A DNA stretch of 64,000 nucleotides from Theristus sp. LFF4_11 (Eukaryota; Nematoda; Chromadorea; Monhysterida; Xyalidae): positions 62,001-126,000 of the forward strand of contig JASANC010004600.1 in NCBI GenBank assembly GCA_030248135.1, read 5' to 3'. The notes below the pieces were generated by a model. That model searched no databases, was not told the DNA's origin, and saw only the letters and a list, made by a program, of their open reading frames with translations. Positions 23,504 through 36,400 of the stretch are shown here, one piece after another. Positions within the stretch are counted from its first letter, which is position 1; each line of letters begins with the position of its first letter. Position numbers and translations under genes: made by a program.

Positions 23504-23974
23504 TATGTTGGCAAACTTTTTCAAGGCCAACACAGTGTTGACGAGCAAAAAAAAAAACAAATTGAAAAATACATAGACAATAACTTTCGCTGTAATTTTT
23601 AAAAATGTCACGTTTTTTGGCATTTTTTTCATAAGTCTTTTTTCGCAGAGCCCAGATGAGAACCAATGGTGGGACAAATTATTAGATTCAAACTCGAAAG
23701 GGCAAAATCGCGAATACAATAATTCTTATTTTTAGCACTGCTTTTGAGTTAGCTTTCAGATTATTTATTCACACAAGTAATGATCGTACATGGCCACGGC
23801 ACTCATCGAGGCATTTGTAGCTCCAATTTCTTGACAAGTGTAAAGTACGTCAATTGCATGTCAAACAGCAACCTGTGCCTATTTATTTGACATTATAACA
23901 AAAATCCACCGAAACTGTTTCGTGATGTAAAAACTTTGGCTTAAGTAACCGAATAGAAACGTTCAATGGTTTGG

Positions 23975-24215
23975 GGTGGCTGGCTTATCGTTCATAGCCT
24001 CCCTCTCAGGACCTGAGACTCAGGTTTTGACGCTGCCTGTTGCTGCGTCAAAACAGTGATGTCACCCTCGTGGCTGCGTTAGACTTGTTGTCTGTGCGTT
24101 CGAGGGATAGGCACTAATGACAGAGAAAACTCGATGGGCGCCCTATTCGACGGTGTTCTGTCTGTACGCTTTTCTGGGTTAGCCCTGGCTAAAAAATCGC
24201 CTAAAATCACTGTTC
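23975..24215 (+). mobile_element. tRNA-derived SINE, degraded copy
   Basis: It matches the SINE at 19156-19431 in the opposite orientation: TGTCTGTGCGTTCGAGGGAT, GACAGAGAAAACTC, CGCTTTTCTGGGTTAGCC and ATCGCCTAAAATC. The A and B boxes are damaged and the tail is lost. Confidence 0.6.
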
Positions 24216-25198
24216 GATTGTTCGATGTTATCGTTTGTTAACATTCACATTCCTGACCAGAAACTTGCTATCTTTTTCTCCTTTGAAAAATTTTTCTCGT
24301 CGTAATGCCAAGTAATACTCATGGATTTTACTACTTATACTACGTCACATCCACTAAACACCCTCACCCCCCCCCAAAGCAACAGTGTTTTATCATACAA
24401 ATGGCGGACATAATTTAATTTCACATTTAGTATAACGTTCAGTGTCACACACAGTGTCACACGTGGGTTACTCATTCATGGGAAAGGTCAGTCTGGGACA
24501 ACACAGCAGCATGTGATTTAGGGGTAACCGCCGCATGGCACATGGGTTTCGAGACAAAAAAAGCGTGGGCTGAAAACATGGGTTCATCAAGCGAAGTAAA
24601 CAAGATGAACCAAAATCGGTGCCAATTTTTTTCTGCCGGAACCAAACCTATTACAAAAACATTTTGCCCAAACCTCATAGGCGTATTACTTGCTATTTTT
24701 TATTCAATGAACTGGTGATGGTGATGGTGACACGAAAGTTCATTTTCATTTTGTTACGCGAGCGCTGTGCATACAATATAATGTCAGTTTTTGTTTTTTC
24801 AGTTCCCAGGCGAAACACATGTTTGTTCCTACTTTCGTAGATCGAGGAGTTTATCCCATAATGTACTTTTAAAAATTTCCTTGTCATTTCTTTACGTTGC
24901 CACGAAGTACTGAAATAACGCCAAGAAACTTAATGCTGTTATGCTGTTATTGTTTTCTGCTTTTCTACAACATACAATATTGTTTCTTCATCCAGGGCTA
25001 CAGTACAGTCTTCTTAAGAATAACATGGAGTTCCTTGTCCGAAAGTTTTTAGAGCTTCTAATCCTGCAGCTTCACAGGTCCAGTCAATAAAGCTTTTTTA
25101 ATTATTGTCAAAAGTCAATCATTTGTTTCTGATTACATGAATGGAATAAACGTACATTGAATGATGTTGTTAAATACAAAATTATTCTATTGTACATA
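24216..25198. other. AT-rich intergenic region
   Basis: No exon-like frame or repeat family member was recognised in this stretch. Confidence 0.4.
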
Positions 25199-25403
25199 CA
25201 GGGTGGACCGAAAAAAGTGCCCCACTAAAATGGCTCTCATTCGTAATGATTTCCAAACGATATTGAGCTGAAATTTGGATCACACCGATTTTATGACTTC
25301 TTTTTATGTATTGACATTTTAGCGGAAAACATTTATAAATCGCTGCAGTTCGACAAAATACAAAAAGGTTGAAATTCTTAATGCGTCCGAACGCTGCACC
25401 CTG
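25199..25403. mobile_element. Mariner-type end or short relic
   Basis: ACAGGGTGGACCGAAAAAAG at the left follows a TA, in the usual CAGGGTG style of mariner ends. A matching right end is only weakly suggested by TGCACCCTGGA near 25396-25406. No transposase remains. Confidence 0.5.
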
Positions 25404-26596
25404 GATAAACATTGTTCAAAGTTGTTTTGTCACGAATCCAAATGCTCTGCTCCTCTTTTTTCATCACCAAGAGTCCGATTTTCAATCTTTATAGTCACCA
25501 CGGATGTTTACAATTTAGTTTGCTCAATGCGGTTGTCCTTCGTGAATGTGTCAAAACGGTCAGATCACTGCTGTTCATCGCAGCTTTCCCGTAACACCAC
25601 GACATGGAGTGAACCATACATATTGGTCCTAGTCTTTGATATTTATAAAAGTGGTGTATTTAGTTATCAACTGCTGCAAATGTTGTTAAACTATAGTTGT
25701 CACAATAATGCAATTATACAAGGTAAATATAGTAGATACACTTCACGCTTAATTCACTGTATTAACTTTAATTTTCACGATTTGTCTAATCTATTGACGT
25801 CATTCGAAGCCCAGTGTCACGAGTACAAAGTAACCGCATGTAACATAATATACATACATGTAACATGTAACATGCACATACATGTATAGCACACGAACAA
25901 ACTGCCGACGATATGATTTGCATTCAAAGCAAGGCCTCAAGCTAAAAATAATTTATCATATGACCTCTAGGGGACTCTGGTAAATGAACTAATTAGAATT
26001 TGAGAGCTCCATGTCAACGAAACCCTATAAACACTATTATAGATACAAAATATCACGCGGTCGCGCTGATCAACATCGTTGGTGCAGTGGTGGAGCTTCA
26101 GACAGGTAGTGTTGCACCGAGAAAACATTTTCATAATGCATAGGTGTTGTTCCGAAATAAAGCCAAATCTGCACAATCAGCAGATGATAGGGCACTTGAT
26201 GTAATCGGCAAATTGAAGTGCGTATAAAAAACACATGTGCAGTACATATACATGTACATCGCGTGCACGCTTAAGATTGCCATTTTGATGGTTCAAAACA
26301 AACTTCTAATAAGGAAGTTATCGTAAAATTGGCAAGATATAATGACTCACGTAAAGAAAATCATCAATCATTTGTGGTTCTTTGCTTTTCACACAGATAA
26401 ATATGTTTCATTGCATCATGTTTCCTTTCAGTTAATCAGGTTAGAAAGGCTGAGAATTGCAGACAGCCGCTTTTATTCATTTGTCTTTAGTGAGTTATGC
26501 ATTCAGTACTGGGCCCACATTGCATCATAACTGTTAACAAACGAACGGCAAATTATATATGAATTCAAGGTATAACATTAATTATATCATAATATA
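25404..26596. other. AT-rich intergenic region with no supported gene
   Basis: A 155-residue open frame at 25422-25889 has no domain, AT-rich codons and no phase-compatible neighbours. I treat it as chance. Confidence 0.4.
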
Positions 26597-27732
26597 CAGG
26601 GTGTCCCAAAAAAAACATAACAAAAGTAAATGGCTCGTGCGGCTGACTGGTTGCACGTGAAGCCGTGAAATTTGAAACACTTTTAGAAAAAAGGAACACA
26701 TTTTGTGTGTCCAAATTTTATCCCGAAATTCCATTTTTTCAATAATATTTTAGCAGAAATGCGTAAAAACTCAAAAATCACCTAACTTCAGCATTTTGAC
26801 TCAGGATAATCATCGTTGTCGTCATCGAGATTCACATATGACAGTGGCGCAAGTTCATCTTTAGCTTCGTCTTCACTGATCTTATCAGATTTTCCCTCTC
26901 GACCCTTTAGTTTCACTTTTTCAGCAGCCCAATGTCTTTTTCATTGTTCTCAATGATTGCCGATATTCGATGTTCGAAATTGATGAGCAATTCTGGTGCA
27001 GCGCCCGATCATCGTTGATTTTTTGCACACCACTGCGAATTTTGGTTTTAAAATTGTCGAAAATGTTGGGCGCCGAACGGTACACAATTTCCTTCAGGTG
27101 CCCCAAACCCATAAGTCAAGAGGAAAATTGAAACAAGTGCGCGAGTGGCTGTCGGCGTCGTTCGGTGACCGCTGGATCGGCCGCATGGGCAGAATTGATT
27201 GGCCCGAGAGGAGTCCGGACATGAAGCCCTTGACTTCTGCGTTTGGGGGCATCTGACGGATAATGCGGGACATTTTCGGCGCCCACCACTGCAGCGGTGT
27301 GAGAAAAAATCATCGATGATCGGGCGCTGCACCAGAAAGTGATCATCAGTTTCAAACATCGAATGTCGTCGTTCATTGAGAACAATGGAAAACACATTGA
27401 GCAGCCGAGAAACATGAAACTGAACGACTGTGAGCATGAACATGATGACATCAGTAAAGTTGAAGCTGATGATGAGCTTGTGCCACTGCCAGATGAGATT
27501 CTCGATGACGACAATGATGTTTATCTTGAGTCAAAAAACTGAATTTAGGTGATTTTTGAGCGTTTACGTATTTCTGCTGAAATGTTATTGAAAAAGTGGA
27601 ATTTCGGGATAAAATTTGGACACACAAAATGTGTTCCTTTTTTCTAAAAGTGTTTCAAATTTCACGGCTTCACGTGCAACCAGTCGGCCGCACGAGCCAT
27701 TTACTTTTGTTATGTTTTTTTGGGACACCCTG
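26597..27732. mobile_element. Palindromic mariner derivative, copy 1 (transposase tails in both arms)
   Basis: CAGGGTGTCCCAAAAAAAAC at the left and GGGACACCCTG at the right are flanked by TA. The plus strand reads GRMGRIDWPERSPDMKP (the WPxRSPDxxP motif of mariner transposase) and a tail with HRMSSFIENNGKHIEQ. The minus strand of the left arm reads GHLKEIVYRSAPNIFDNF and its own copy of the tail. The two C-terminal coding parts are therefore arranged head to head. Near-identical structure at 30713-31850. Confidence 0.85.
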
Positions 27733-28589
27733 TACATTGAATAGACATATACATAATACGCGAGTATGACACAATATATGCCTTAGTGCACAATGTCATT
27801 CAAGCTCTGCCGAATCGCTGTAATTTACAGTTAAGTTAACACTAACAAATTTCAAGTGAACGAAATCATGACATTGATGTCTCATAGTATAATTTTATGC
27901 AACATTCAAAGCAATAGTGCCTTTGTTTTTAACAAGCTGCGTTAATTAACGCCCGGGGACATGGTCAGGTGCAGGCTTATGCATCTTGACAATATAGCTG
28001 TTTGGCTTTTGAGCATACAAACGTTTTACAGGTATAACGCTTATTGTACCCTTCGGGTTGAATTGTAATTTGTCTGTCTGTCTACGTTGTAATAGCGACG
28101 TGGAAAATTTTATTCCCCGTCAAAGCGGACAAATTAAAAATTTAATCAATTTTTTTAATTGATTTTTAATTTTAATTTTAATTTTAACTTAATTGACAAT
28201 AGACAACGGATAGTGTCTATCCGCTGCATTGTTTGGCTTTGGTTGTTTAGCATGTTTAGTTTGGCTATTCGTTAGCATGCATCTAATTAGTCTTTCACTT
28301 CATTCATTACAATTATTAGTTCTTCAGCGGGGTTAAAGAACGTCCACCAGGCACACTCTCAATGATCTTTAACCTGACCCTCAGTTTCTGACGTCATCCG
28401 AGCATACAGTTGATGGAGACGTGCATTGTCGCAAGTTTGTGAAGCCTCTCTGACAAACAGCAAAAATGCATGTACACACTTGTTAGCAAGTTCGGCTTTT
28501 GTATTTCAGAGAATAAAAAGACGTTAGCAAAGACTGACATAATTACATTGTCGATCAAAAACAATATGCCCACCACTGGCAACCGAACG
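27733..28589. other. Intergenic region upstream of the small cysteine-rich gene
   Basis: AT-rich, with a local palindrome of TTTAATTTTAATT units near 28140-28190 and no exon-like frame. It should contain the promoter of the gene starting at 28590, but no specific element can be named. Confidence 0.35.
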
Positions 28590-29892
28590 ATGACTGTGAT
28601 TCGTGCAACCATTATTGTCGTGCTGGCACATTGTTTACCGCTGCTCTCGCTTGCACTGCTCTGCCACGACAACACCGGTGGATTTGACCAGCCGGTATTA
28701 TTTATTGTTTAGTTCTGCGACTCAATGCGGATTTTCAATTTTGTAGACGCCCAAAGGAAACGTTCAAGTTCCAATCTTTATGTGGCAATTGAAAATAGCC
28801 TAAATGACCCGGTCCCATATTCAGGGGAGTCGGATCACCATACCAATTTTGAATTCTCGCGCCATGTATGAAACTGCGTACCTGTCTGTGCGCGCATTGA
28901 ATCTCGGGATCAAAATGAAAGATAAATATATCTAGATACATAGAATAATGTTGATCTTCGTTTCAGTGTGGAAACTGTAAAGACACCCTTTCTCCAACCT
29001 TCCAGGAGACCTCTACAAAACGACCAAAGTTGAACAATTGCACCTATTGTGATTACTGCGTGCTTAGCGTCGATCCGACCACACCAAACCAAGATTCCGC
29101 TGTTTTTGGCACCGGACCCAGTTTGTTTGATTTGACTACAGTCGAACTCTAAATTATAGGCAATCAGCTGATTTGTTGGTTCAATCATGACAGTCTCCTT
29201 GCACAGAAAGCATGCATCACGTGATCACCAATCAATCAGCGGAACGTCTATAATTTAAGTTCCACTGTACGTTTGCTTAATCGCACTTTTTTCGACGCAT
29301 AAGTGAGCCTCGAAAGCGAACCTTTTTGTAATTGTGACTACTATTGAACAATTGTGCACGAAAACTATAAGAAATATCTGATAGGTAGGTACGTACGCTT
29401 AATACAAAAAGCACAATATCTTGTCAAAATCAAGCTTTACAACAAACAATTCATACAAATTCACAATTTCAACTACTTTATTTCAGTAATCGAAGAAACA
29501 CAATACTTTGAGCCGCTATTTGCTCAAAATGATGACTTGTTCCGGGTGTTGACTGTTTGCGTGCTAGAGGTGCGTCACTTTTTTCCAGTTCAATTTTGTT
29601 CAATAAACCATCAGCAAATTAGTGTAGTAAATAACGCGATGAAATGACTTCATTCATTATTAACACATTCATCGCTCAAGTTTTACGTTACGTTTAATCC
29701 ATTTATACGTACCATCTTCTCCAATAGGCATATGCGATGCCCGGCAAGGAGAAGCAGTACGTTTTTCGATGTGTCTGCAAGGAGAACGGCTGCAATGGCG
29801 CGAACGGTTTGACGGATTTCTTGAGTCGCACTAAACTGCGCGACCAGCTGCGACATCTCTTCTATTCGGTCGACGACTTGAAGCACAACTGA
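28590..29892 (+). CDS. Small secreted cysteine-rich protein (4 exons)
   Basis: Exons: 28590-28694 (an in-frame ATG also lies at 28566), 28967-29120, 29487-29569, 29728-29892; all phases agree. The product is about 168 aa. A signal peptide (MTVIRATIIVVLAHCLPLLS) is followed by CGNCKDTLSP, NNCTYCDYCVLS and, in the last exon, YVFRCVCKENGCNGANG. The CxCxxxxCN end resembles small three-finger (Ly6/activin-receptor-like) and nematode ET-module secreted proteins, so a secreted or surface ligand-binding role is possible. The family assignment is only by cysteine spacing. A MITE lies 18 bp after the donor of exon 2, and an R1 repeat fills intron 1. Confidence 0.65.
28713..28935 (+). repeat. R1-family dispersed repeat
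   Basis: The unit runs from TTCTGCGACTCAATGCG to CGCGCATTGAATCTCGGGAT followed by CAAAATGAAAG. The ends form a short inverted repeat (GACTCAATGCG with CGCATTGA.TC), so it looks like a non-autonomous DNA element. It lies in intron 1 of the small cysteine-rich gene. Confidence 0.7.
29139..29267. mobile_element. CAGTCGAACTC-family MITE (129 bp, TA-flanked)
   Basis: CAGTCGAACTCTAAATTATA at the left is mirrored by TATAATTTAAGTTCCACTG, and TA flanks both sides. The interior carries CAATCAGCTGATT and GCATGCATCACGTGATCACC. Confidence 0.8.
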
Positions 29893-30224
29893 ACGCTGCT
29901 GATGTTTTTTCTTTGATTCGCTGAACCAACGTTTTGAAAGCGATATTGTTTCTGGCGGTGTGTAGCTGTCGTTGAGAAAATTACGGATTACCTGATCTTA
30001 CATCAAACGGTCTGAACTGCATATGTTGTTCGGTTTTGTGACTCGCGCGTATGCTGAATCACCCAGTCTCATCATCAGCTCACAGATATATGTATTTCGT
30101 TAACTCAATTGTCTATAAAAAGCAGTTTTCGTTGTGCTTCTGGTTGTCAGTGTTCTTTGACAAAAAAACGCAATTTGGCGAAATTATCGTCAGTTTTGGA
30201 ATATAAAACAGCGCTGGAGGTCCA

Positions 30225-30385
30225 TTTTCTTTGGGTTAGTTTTCTTGTGTGAGCAACTCTAGGTACTGAATCGTGACGAGTTCGGCCGAATCGGCCGTGG
30301 GAATTGGCGAAATCGGTCCAAAAACAAAAAAATGAGAAACTGGTGCAGTCCGGAGTAATTCAATGCGCTGATCACGGATTTGGGC
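30225..30385 (+). repeat. Single monomer related to the 149-bp satellite
   Basis: TTGGGTTAGTTTTCTTGTGT, GAATCGTGACGAGTTCGGCC and TTCAATGCGCTGATCACGGA match the array at 14143-15640, but only one unit is present. Confidence 0.85.
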
Positions 30386-30439
30386 TATTTTCTTATGTTA
30401 CAACTCTATCTCATACTGTTTGGTTTCCACAGAAAGCAT

Positions 30440-30493
30440 GCACACCACAATCCCAACCAATCAGCTGATTTCCTATATTTTAGAGTTCGACTG
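30440..30493. mobile_element. CAGTCGAACTC-family MITE, right half
   Basis: CAACCAATCAGCTGATTTCC is followed by the right end TTAGAGTTCGACTG and TA. The left half is lost or replaced by satellite-like sequence. Confidence 0.65.
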
Positions 30494-30712
30494 TAGCAGA
30501 ACAAATGTTAGACATACGCGACACAAAATGAACGTCAAGGATTTTACACCACAAAGCTGAATTGTGATTAGGCAAAAGGACATTTACTCCTGTGCAAGCA
30601 ATGTAAAATAAATTCATTTGAAACCATCAGATAGCTACTGTAGATTATTGCATGTGCAGCTCAGACGAAATCTAAAAATAAATATATCGGTGGTTGGAAA
30701 ATATTGCACGTA

Positions 30713-31850
30713 CAGGGTGTCCCAAAAAAACATAACAAAAGTAAATGGCTCGTGCGGGCGACTGGTTGCACGTGAAGCCGTGAAATTTGAAACACTTTTA
30801 GAAATAAGGAACACATTTTGTGTGTTCAAATTTTATCCCGAAATTCCACTTTTTCAATAATATTTCAGCAGAAATGCGTAAAAACTCAAAAATCACCTAA
30901 CTTCAGCATTTTGACTCAGGATAATCATCGTTGTCGTCATCAAGATTCACATATGGCAGTGGCGCAAGTTCATCTTCAGCTTCGTCTTCATTTCATTGAT
31001 ATCATCAGCTGTATCCTCTCGACCCTTTAGTATCACTTTTTTCAGCTGCTCAATGTCGTTTTCATTGTTCTCAATGATTACCGACATTCGGTGTTCGAAA
31101 TTGATGAGCACTTTCTGGTGCAGCGCCCGATCATCGTTGCTTTTTGCACACCACTGCGAATTTTGGTTTTCAAATTGTCGAAAATGTTGGGCGCCGAACG
31201 GTACACAATTTCCTTCAGGTGCCCCAACCCATAAGTCAAGAGGAAAATTAAAACAAGTGCGCGAGTGGCTGTCGGCGTCGTTCGGTGACCGCTGGATCGG
31301 CCGCATGGGCAGAATTGAATGGCCCGAGAGGAGTCCGGATATGAAGCCTTTGACTTCTACGTTTGGGGGCATCTGACGGATAATGCGGGACATTTTCGGC
31401 GCCCACCACTGCATCGGTGCGCAAAAAAATTATCGATGATCGGGCGCTGCACCAGAAAGTGATCAAACTTCAAACATTGCATGTCGGCGTTCATTCAAAA
31501 AAATGGAAAACACATTGAGCAGCCTAGAAAAATAAAACTGAACGACTGTGAGCATGAGCATGATGACATCAGTGAAGTTGAAGCTGACGATGAGCTTGTG
31601 CCACTGCCAGATGAGATTCTCGATGACGACAATGATGTTTATCTTGAGTAAAAAAACTGAATTTAGGTGATTTTTGAGTTTTGACGTTTTTCTGCTGAAA
31701 TATTATTGAAAAAATAAAATTTCGGGATAAAATTTGGACACACAAAATGTGTTCCTTATTTCTAAAAGTGTTTCAAATTTCACGGCTTCACGTGCAACCA
31801 GTCGGCCGCACGAGCCGTTTACTTTTGTTATGTTTTTTTGGGACACCCTG
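30713..31850. mobile_element. Palindromic mariner derivative, copy 2
   Basis: It has the same ends as copy 1 (CAGGGTGTCCC..GGGACACCCTG), TA on both sides and 1138 bp. The plus strand reads GRMGRIEWPERSPDMKP. The minus strand gives a 155-residue frame containing FEHRMSVIIENNENDIEQ, the inverted tail. Copy-specific point changes and indels are present, so the palindromic form itself was copied. Confidence 0.85.
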
Positions 31851-33002
31851 TAAATAAATACATACAGTAAAAGTAATAATAAATTCAAATTACACTGGTT
31901 GACTAAAAAACATTGACGAGCATATCTGCAATTACGGGGGTGCCGGTTTAAACTTTTGAAAATTACTTCAGTCAGTCAGCATTTCATTTTCACAAGTCGC
32001 CGCCGTCTTATTCCTCTAACATCTGAATTGCATTCGTCGTTGGCGCACCATTGCATTTGCTGCTCCTGTTCAGCTTTTCGCGTTTGTCGATGTGTTTCCG
32101 GCCGCTGATGAACGGACCAAAAACAGACATGCTTGTTGCAGTAAGTGAAAGTTTTTTTTCTGGACAGCGTTCTTGTTTATGGTGCGCTTATATTTTTATT
32201 TCGTTGGCGCGTTAGAAAATGCGCCAATACTCTGCTGGCGACTGGCGAGATTTTTGCGTTTAGACACCACTAGCAAAAAATGGCGACGGACGTGACACCC
32301 TGGACCGGTGCCAACTTTTGTTAGAGGATTTGTGTAACGTTGGACCATATCCGACATCGTTTGTGCCATGTTCAGAACAGTGGATTACCAACACACCACT
32401 TTGTGAAAAGAGAAGGGGATACCCACGCAGTTTGAGTGTCATGTGGCCTCCCATTGCTGTGGCACGCACTCACCCCGCCCCCACCCCCCCCCCCACGGCC
32501 CCATTCTCTCATCTTCGGCTTCAGTACTCGCCAGTCCGGCCTGCCCATGCGACCACCCCGATTACGCAATTCTTTTTTCCTTGGCTTATTTTGTTATTTA
32601 GGTGGTGTTTGTCGCTCTGGTCGTTGCGTCCAAAGCCGATGACGGTTTGCTGTTTCCTTTTTTTAACCATATAATTGCAAGAACAACCAACGTTTGCTGA
32701 TTGGTGTCTCATTCTGACATGTTGACAAAAAAATGCTAAAGTATAAATTATTTACGTAGTTGATTACCGCAAAGTCTTGCATATAAGGTCTCCTTGTATG
32801 AATATGAAAATCAAAAGTTTCTGAAAAAAGTGGAACTTTGTGTGACAACCTTATAAGTGAAAGGAGATCTTATAAAGCGAAGATTGGGAATTCCGGGCCT
32901 TACAAACGGGGTGGGATCTCGACCAAGTCAAAATTTTGTTTTTTTTTGTTTCCCGCCGTGTGACATTCCGCCCACTTTTGTGTGGGGGTTTTATAAGCGT
33001 AG
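31851..33002. other. Intergenic region upstream of the large cysteine-rich gene
   Basis: It contains a C-run near 32480-32495 and one possible donor (GCA then GTAAGT near 32140), but no exon that joins in phase to 33448 could be shown. The 5' exons of the large cysteine-rich gene may lie here. Confidence 0.35.
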
Positions 33003-33215
33003 GGCATCAGAAGCGGCCCGATCAAAAGCGGGTCGTTCAAAAGCGGTTCAAATAGCAGGTCGTTCATAAGCGGGCCATCTATAGCGGGTCACCTACCGTC
33101 ATAAGCGGGTCGTCAATAGCGAGTCGCCCACAATCAAAAGCGGGCCGATCATAAGCGGGTCAATAATTGATCACCAGCGGGTCGGCCCAAATTATCATCA
33201 GCGGGCCATTTTTGT
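33003..33215 (+). repeat. AAGCGGGTCGTT minisatellite-like array
   Basis: Short irregular units of about 15-18 bp built on AAGCGGGTCGTT / AAGCGGGCCATC (for example CATAAGCGGGCC, AAAAGCGGGCCGATC, ATCACCAGCGGGTCGG). Confidence 0.85.
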
Positions 33216-33447
33216 TTTGAACCTGTGCTGAGACACTGAATTAGACTATTAGACATTATTGTCATTCGTTTTGACAAATTGTTTCGTAACATGAAGTCTC
33301 TTCATCGGGATGAGTGAACGAACACTTTGTGTGTTCTGTGTTCCGTGATTGAGCTGTGACGGCAGCACTGGCTGGTTGGCGCGTGTGTGTTTTTTCTTGA
33401 CATGTAGAAAAGTCTCAAAACTTTCTACTCTGCATCATGATCATCAG

Positions 33448-36400
33448 CATCGGAGTGCCGTGCTATTTACGAGGGTGAAGAAATGCAGGCTTGCGTCGAC
33501 GGGGTGTACGCGCTGTATGCGAACACGATGGCGAACACGTTAGTGGCGGGAAAAACGAATTAGGATAAAGTGCTGCTTCACTTGTACTGTCGACTACAGT
33601 CTAATTCTGTAACATATTCAGCTAGCTGATTGGTTGGCGATCACGTGATGCGTGCATTGTTTGCAGATATTGCTGAGAAAGTAAACGACGTAAAATGGAT
33701 TTAAGAAATTGGTAGAAAGAAACAGTTTCCGTCGACCATTGAATGCAGGCGTTTGGCTGCAGAATTCGCTGCATTCAAAGGACCAAGCAAAGTCAGGCCC
33801 AGAAGCTTACGTTTTCTGGTGAGCTTGACCAATTATCACAACCCTGCTCGTCGTTGTCGAGCTTAGGTTTAAAAGGATTGTTTGACTGCAAGACCGGCCA
33901 AACAAGCATTTATCTACAATAATTACATGTACTTCGGTATAGCAGCTTAGCGAATTTTATCTACCGCTGGCAGCTCAACACTGTTGTTAGCTATATGTTG
34001 TTATGTTTTTATGTGTGCGTGAACGTTTGTTTGTGACGTTGCGACAGTGTTATAGTCGAGTAGACAGTCTTCAAGACAACGGCTTCACGTTTCAACGGTT
34101 TTACCGTTTTTACGTTCTCTTTGCAGGAACTGCAGCAAGCCAGTCGACTTGATTGATGATTCCAACGTCACTTGTCTAATGGAGCGAATCGATGCATGGA
34201 CAGAGGAGAACTGCACATCGCAGCTGCGACCGTACATAAAACGGGACATTGTCTCGTTGTACACGAACCCGAAGTTCTACTGTACTGAAGTCTACGAGAA
34301 GATCTACGCGCAGGATACATGTTTGGATGAGGCGTCAAACAGAAAATGTCAAAACGTTCACAGAGCGTTTGTTTGGCGTTCACTTTTTTTGTCGTCGCAT
34401 CATCGTTCTCAAACGCAAACGAACGCGCGGGCGTGTTTCCCTTACAGTATGGCCGAGTAAATAAGGCAGTCCTTGTCTTCTCAATCAGGGCAAGATTAGT
34501 CCCAGACTAAGAGTTGCCTTTCTCAAGAATGCCAAGACTAGATTTGCCAGTCGTGTGTGCAAATGGACAAAGAACGAACAGAATAGCACGAATAACAAAT
34601 TATTTTAAGAGCACGTCAAATTTGACAAACAATTGGATTTCTGAATGTCTTTTTCGTTCATTCAAATTTCGCGTGCTCCTTTGAACCCTGAAAAAGCTGC
34701 CACGTTTAATCGGCCATGCGTATGGGACTTTACACCGGCCAGTGTGTTGTGCGTTGTGCCGTGCGCACTGTTGTCATTCGGAGACATGAACGTCGGGCAA
34801 ACCATCCGGCTGTGTTGTTTCATTTCAGGATAGGAGGGCGTCGAATACCAGACAATTGCGGATATGACTACGACGCGTGTAAAAAAGCGATGGAAACTGC
34901 GGCAGACGAATGCAAATCGACCTTGAACGAGAACTTCGCACAATTTCTGTTTTTTGGGCTAGAGCTCGTGGTAACCGTCTATACCACTTCATCTTCTACA
35001 AACGTTTGATCGCAACAAAAGGAAATCGCAGCCCACCTGTTCACCCTTTTTGCTTGCAACATTCGGTCCTGATGAAGTTCAGGTGCTAACTGTTTGTGCG
35101 TAACAACACAATGATTTTAAGCGAGAACTCAAATATTTTGTCTTTGATGACGGTTTAGTACCTTTAAACATAATTTATAGTTTTCTCCCTGTCTCCCACC
35201 TGATCCAAAAACTCAAAGGTGCCAGACTCCGGTGGTTTGGCGTCGAAATTAATGTCCCTTATCGTCACGAAATCCAATATACAATGTACCTTCGGTACTA
35301 GAGAGACACGCCTGGAGGCGCCACAGCCTGGAGCTCACGCTCAGTTTGAATTGCTTTCATCCACCACGTCTCCGAAAATCAGTGAATCCCAATGAAAAGC
35401 AGTGAAAGAAAGTGAAGTCGATAAACTATAGTTTCGGTTTGGAGGCAGCACTGGCGGCGAAAGCATGCCATCCTCTGAAAGAGCATCGAACGCTGTTGTT
35501 TTTTTGGTTGTCTGTTTTTCTGTTTGGATTTCAACAAAACTAAGAGCTTATCGCTGAGCCATGGAGGCGGGGCCAAGAAATGGAAAACCCCAACAACTTC
35601 TTCCACTGTTAACTCGGTCGCAGCCCGCTGGTTGCGTCTGCAGTCGTTTCCGTGACCATGCAAGTGAAATGAAAATTTTGAGAAAAAAAGTGACAAATGC
35701 AAGCAAGTACAAAAGGTGTACATGTAACGCCCTGGAAGTTTTTTTAATTCAATGCAGGATATTTACAAAATTTTATGATTATACGTACATTGTATTTCCA
35801 TTATACCATTTGAAAAATAACGTGGTCGCTCAAGCAGTTCAACCGAAGCTTCTTTTGTAGATACCAGCTACGATGAGAGCACTGTTTTCTATGCGCGTGT
35901 CGATGCCATCGTGTATGTTCCACGATTTCTCAGACAAACAAAAAGCCTGCTGGACAGATCATCTGAAGCCACCAGTTGAGACGTGTTTTGGCGAAACACT
36001 GTAAGTGAGGCACCAGCGCTCTCGCAGACGTGCTGTAGATGCAGATGCAGATTCAGATGCACTTGTTGAAACAGATGCACAAACACGTGCAAATGAATTT
36101 TTTTGCTTGAGTGAATGTTTTCTTTGCTCAAACATATACAGTGCATGTATTATAAATTTTTTAGATTCTGCGACTGAATGCGTGTGCACACGTACAAAAG
36201 AAACTAATTTCAATGTTTATGTGACAATTAAAAATCGCCCAAGTGACTCGGCTGTTTAGGGGACTCGGTTCACTTTGCCAATTTTGAATTCCCGCGTCAA
36301 GCATGAAACTGTCTACCTGTCTATGCGCGCATCGAGTCTCGGGACCAAAATGAAAGATCATATATTATCCTTTGGTTTTGAAAATTATTTACCTACACCT

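Noticed and set aside
25422..25889. 155-residue plus-strand ORF
   Set aside because: AT-rich codon use, no domain, no spliced neighbours, in a repeat-rich region.
30947..31414. 155-residue minus-strand ORF as a host gene
   Set aside because: It is the inverted transposase-tail arm of a palindromic mariner, also present in part at 26.6-27.7 kb.
33003..33215. CRISPR-like array
   Set aside because: Units are irregular with no constant repeat or unique spacers, and the DNA is eukaryotic.
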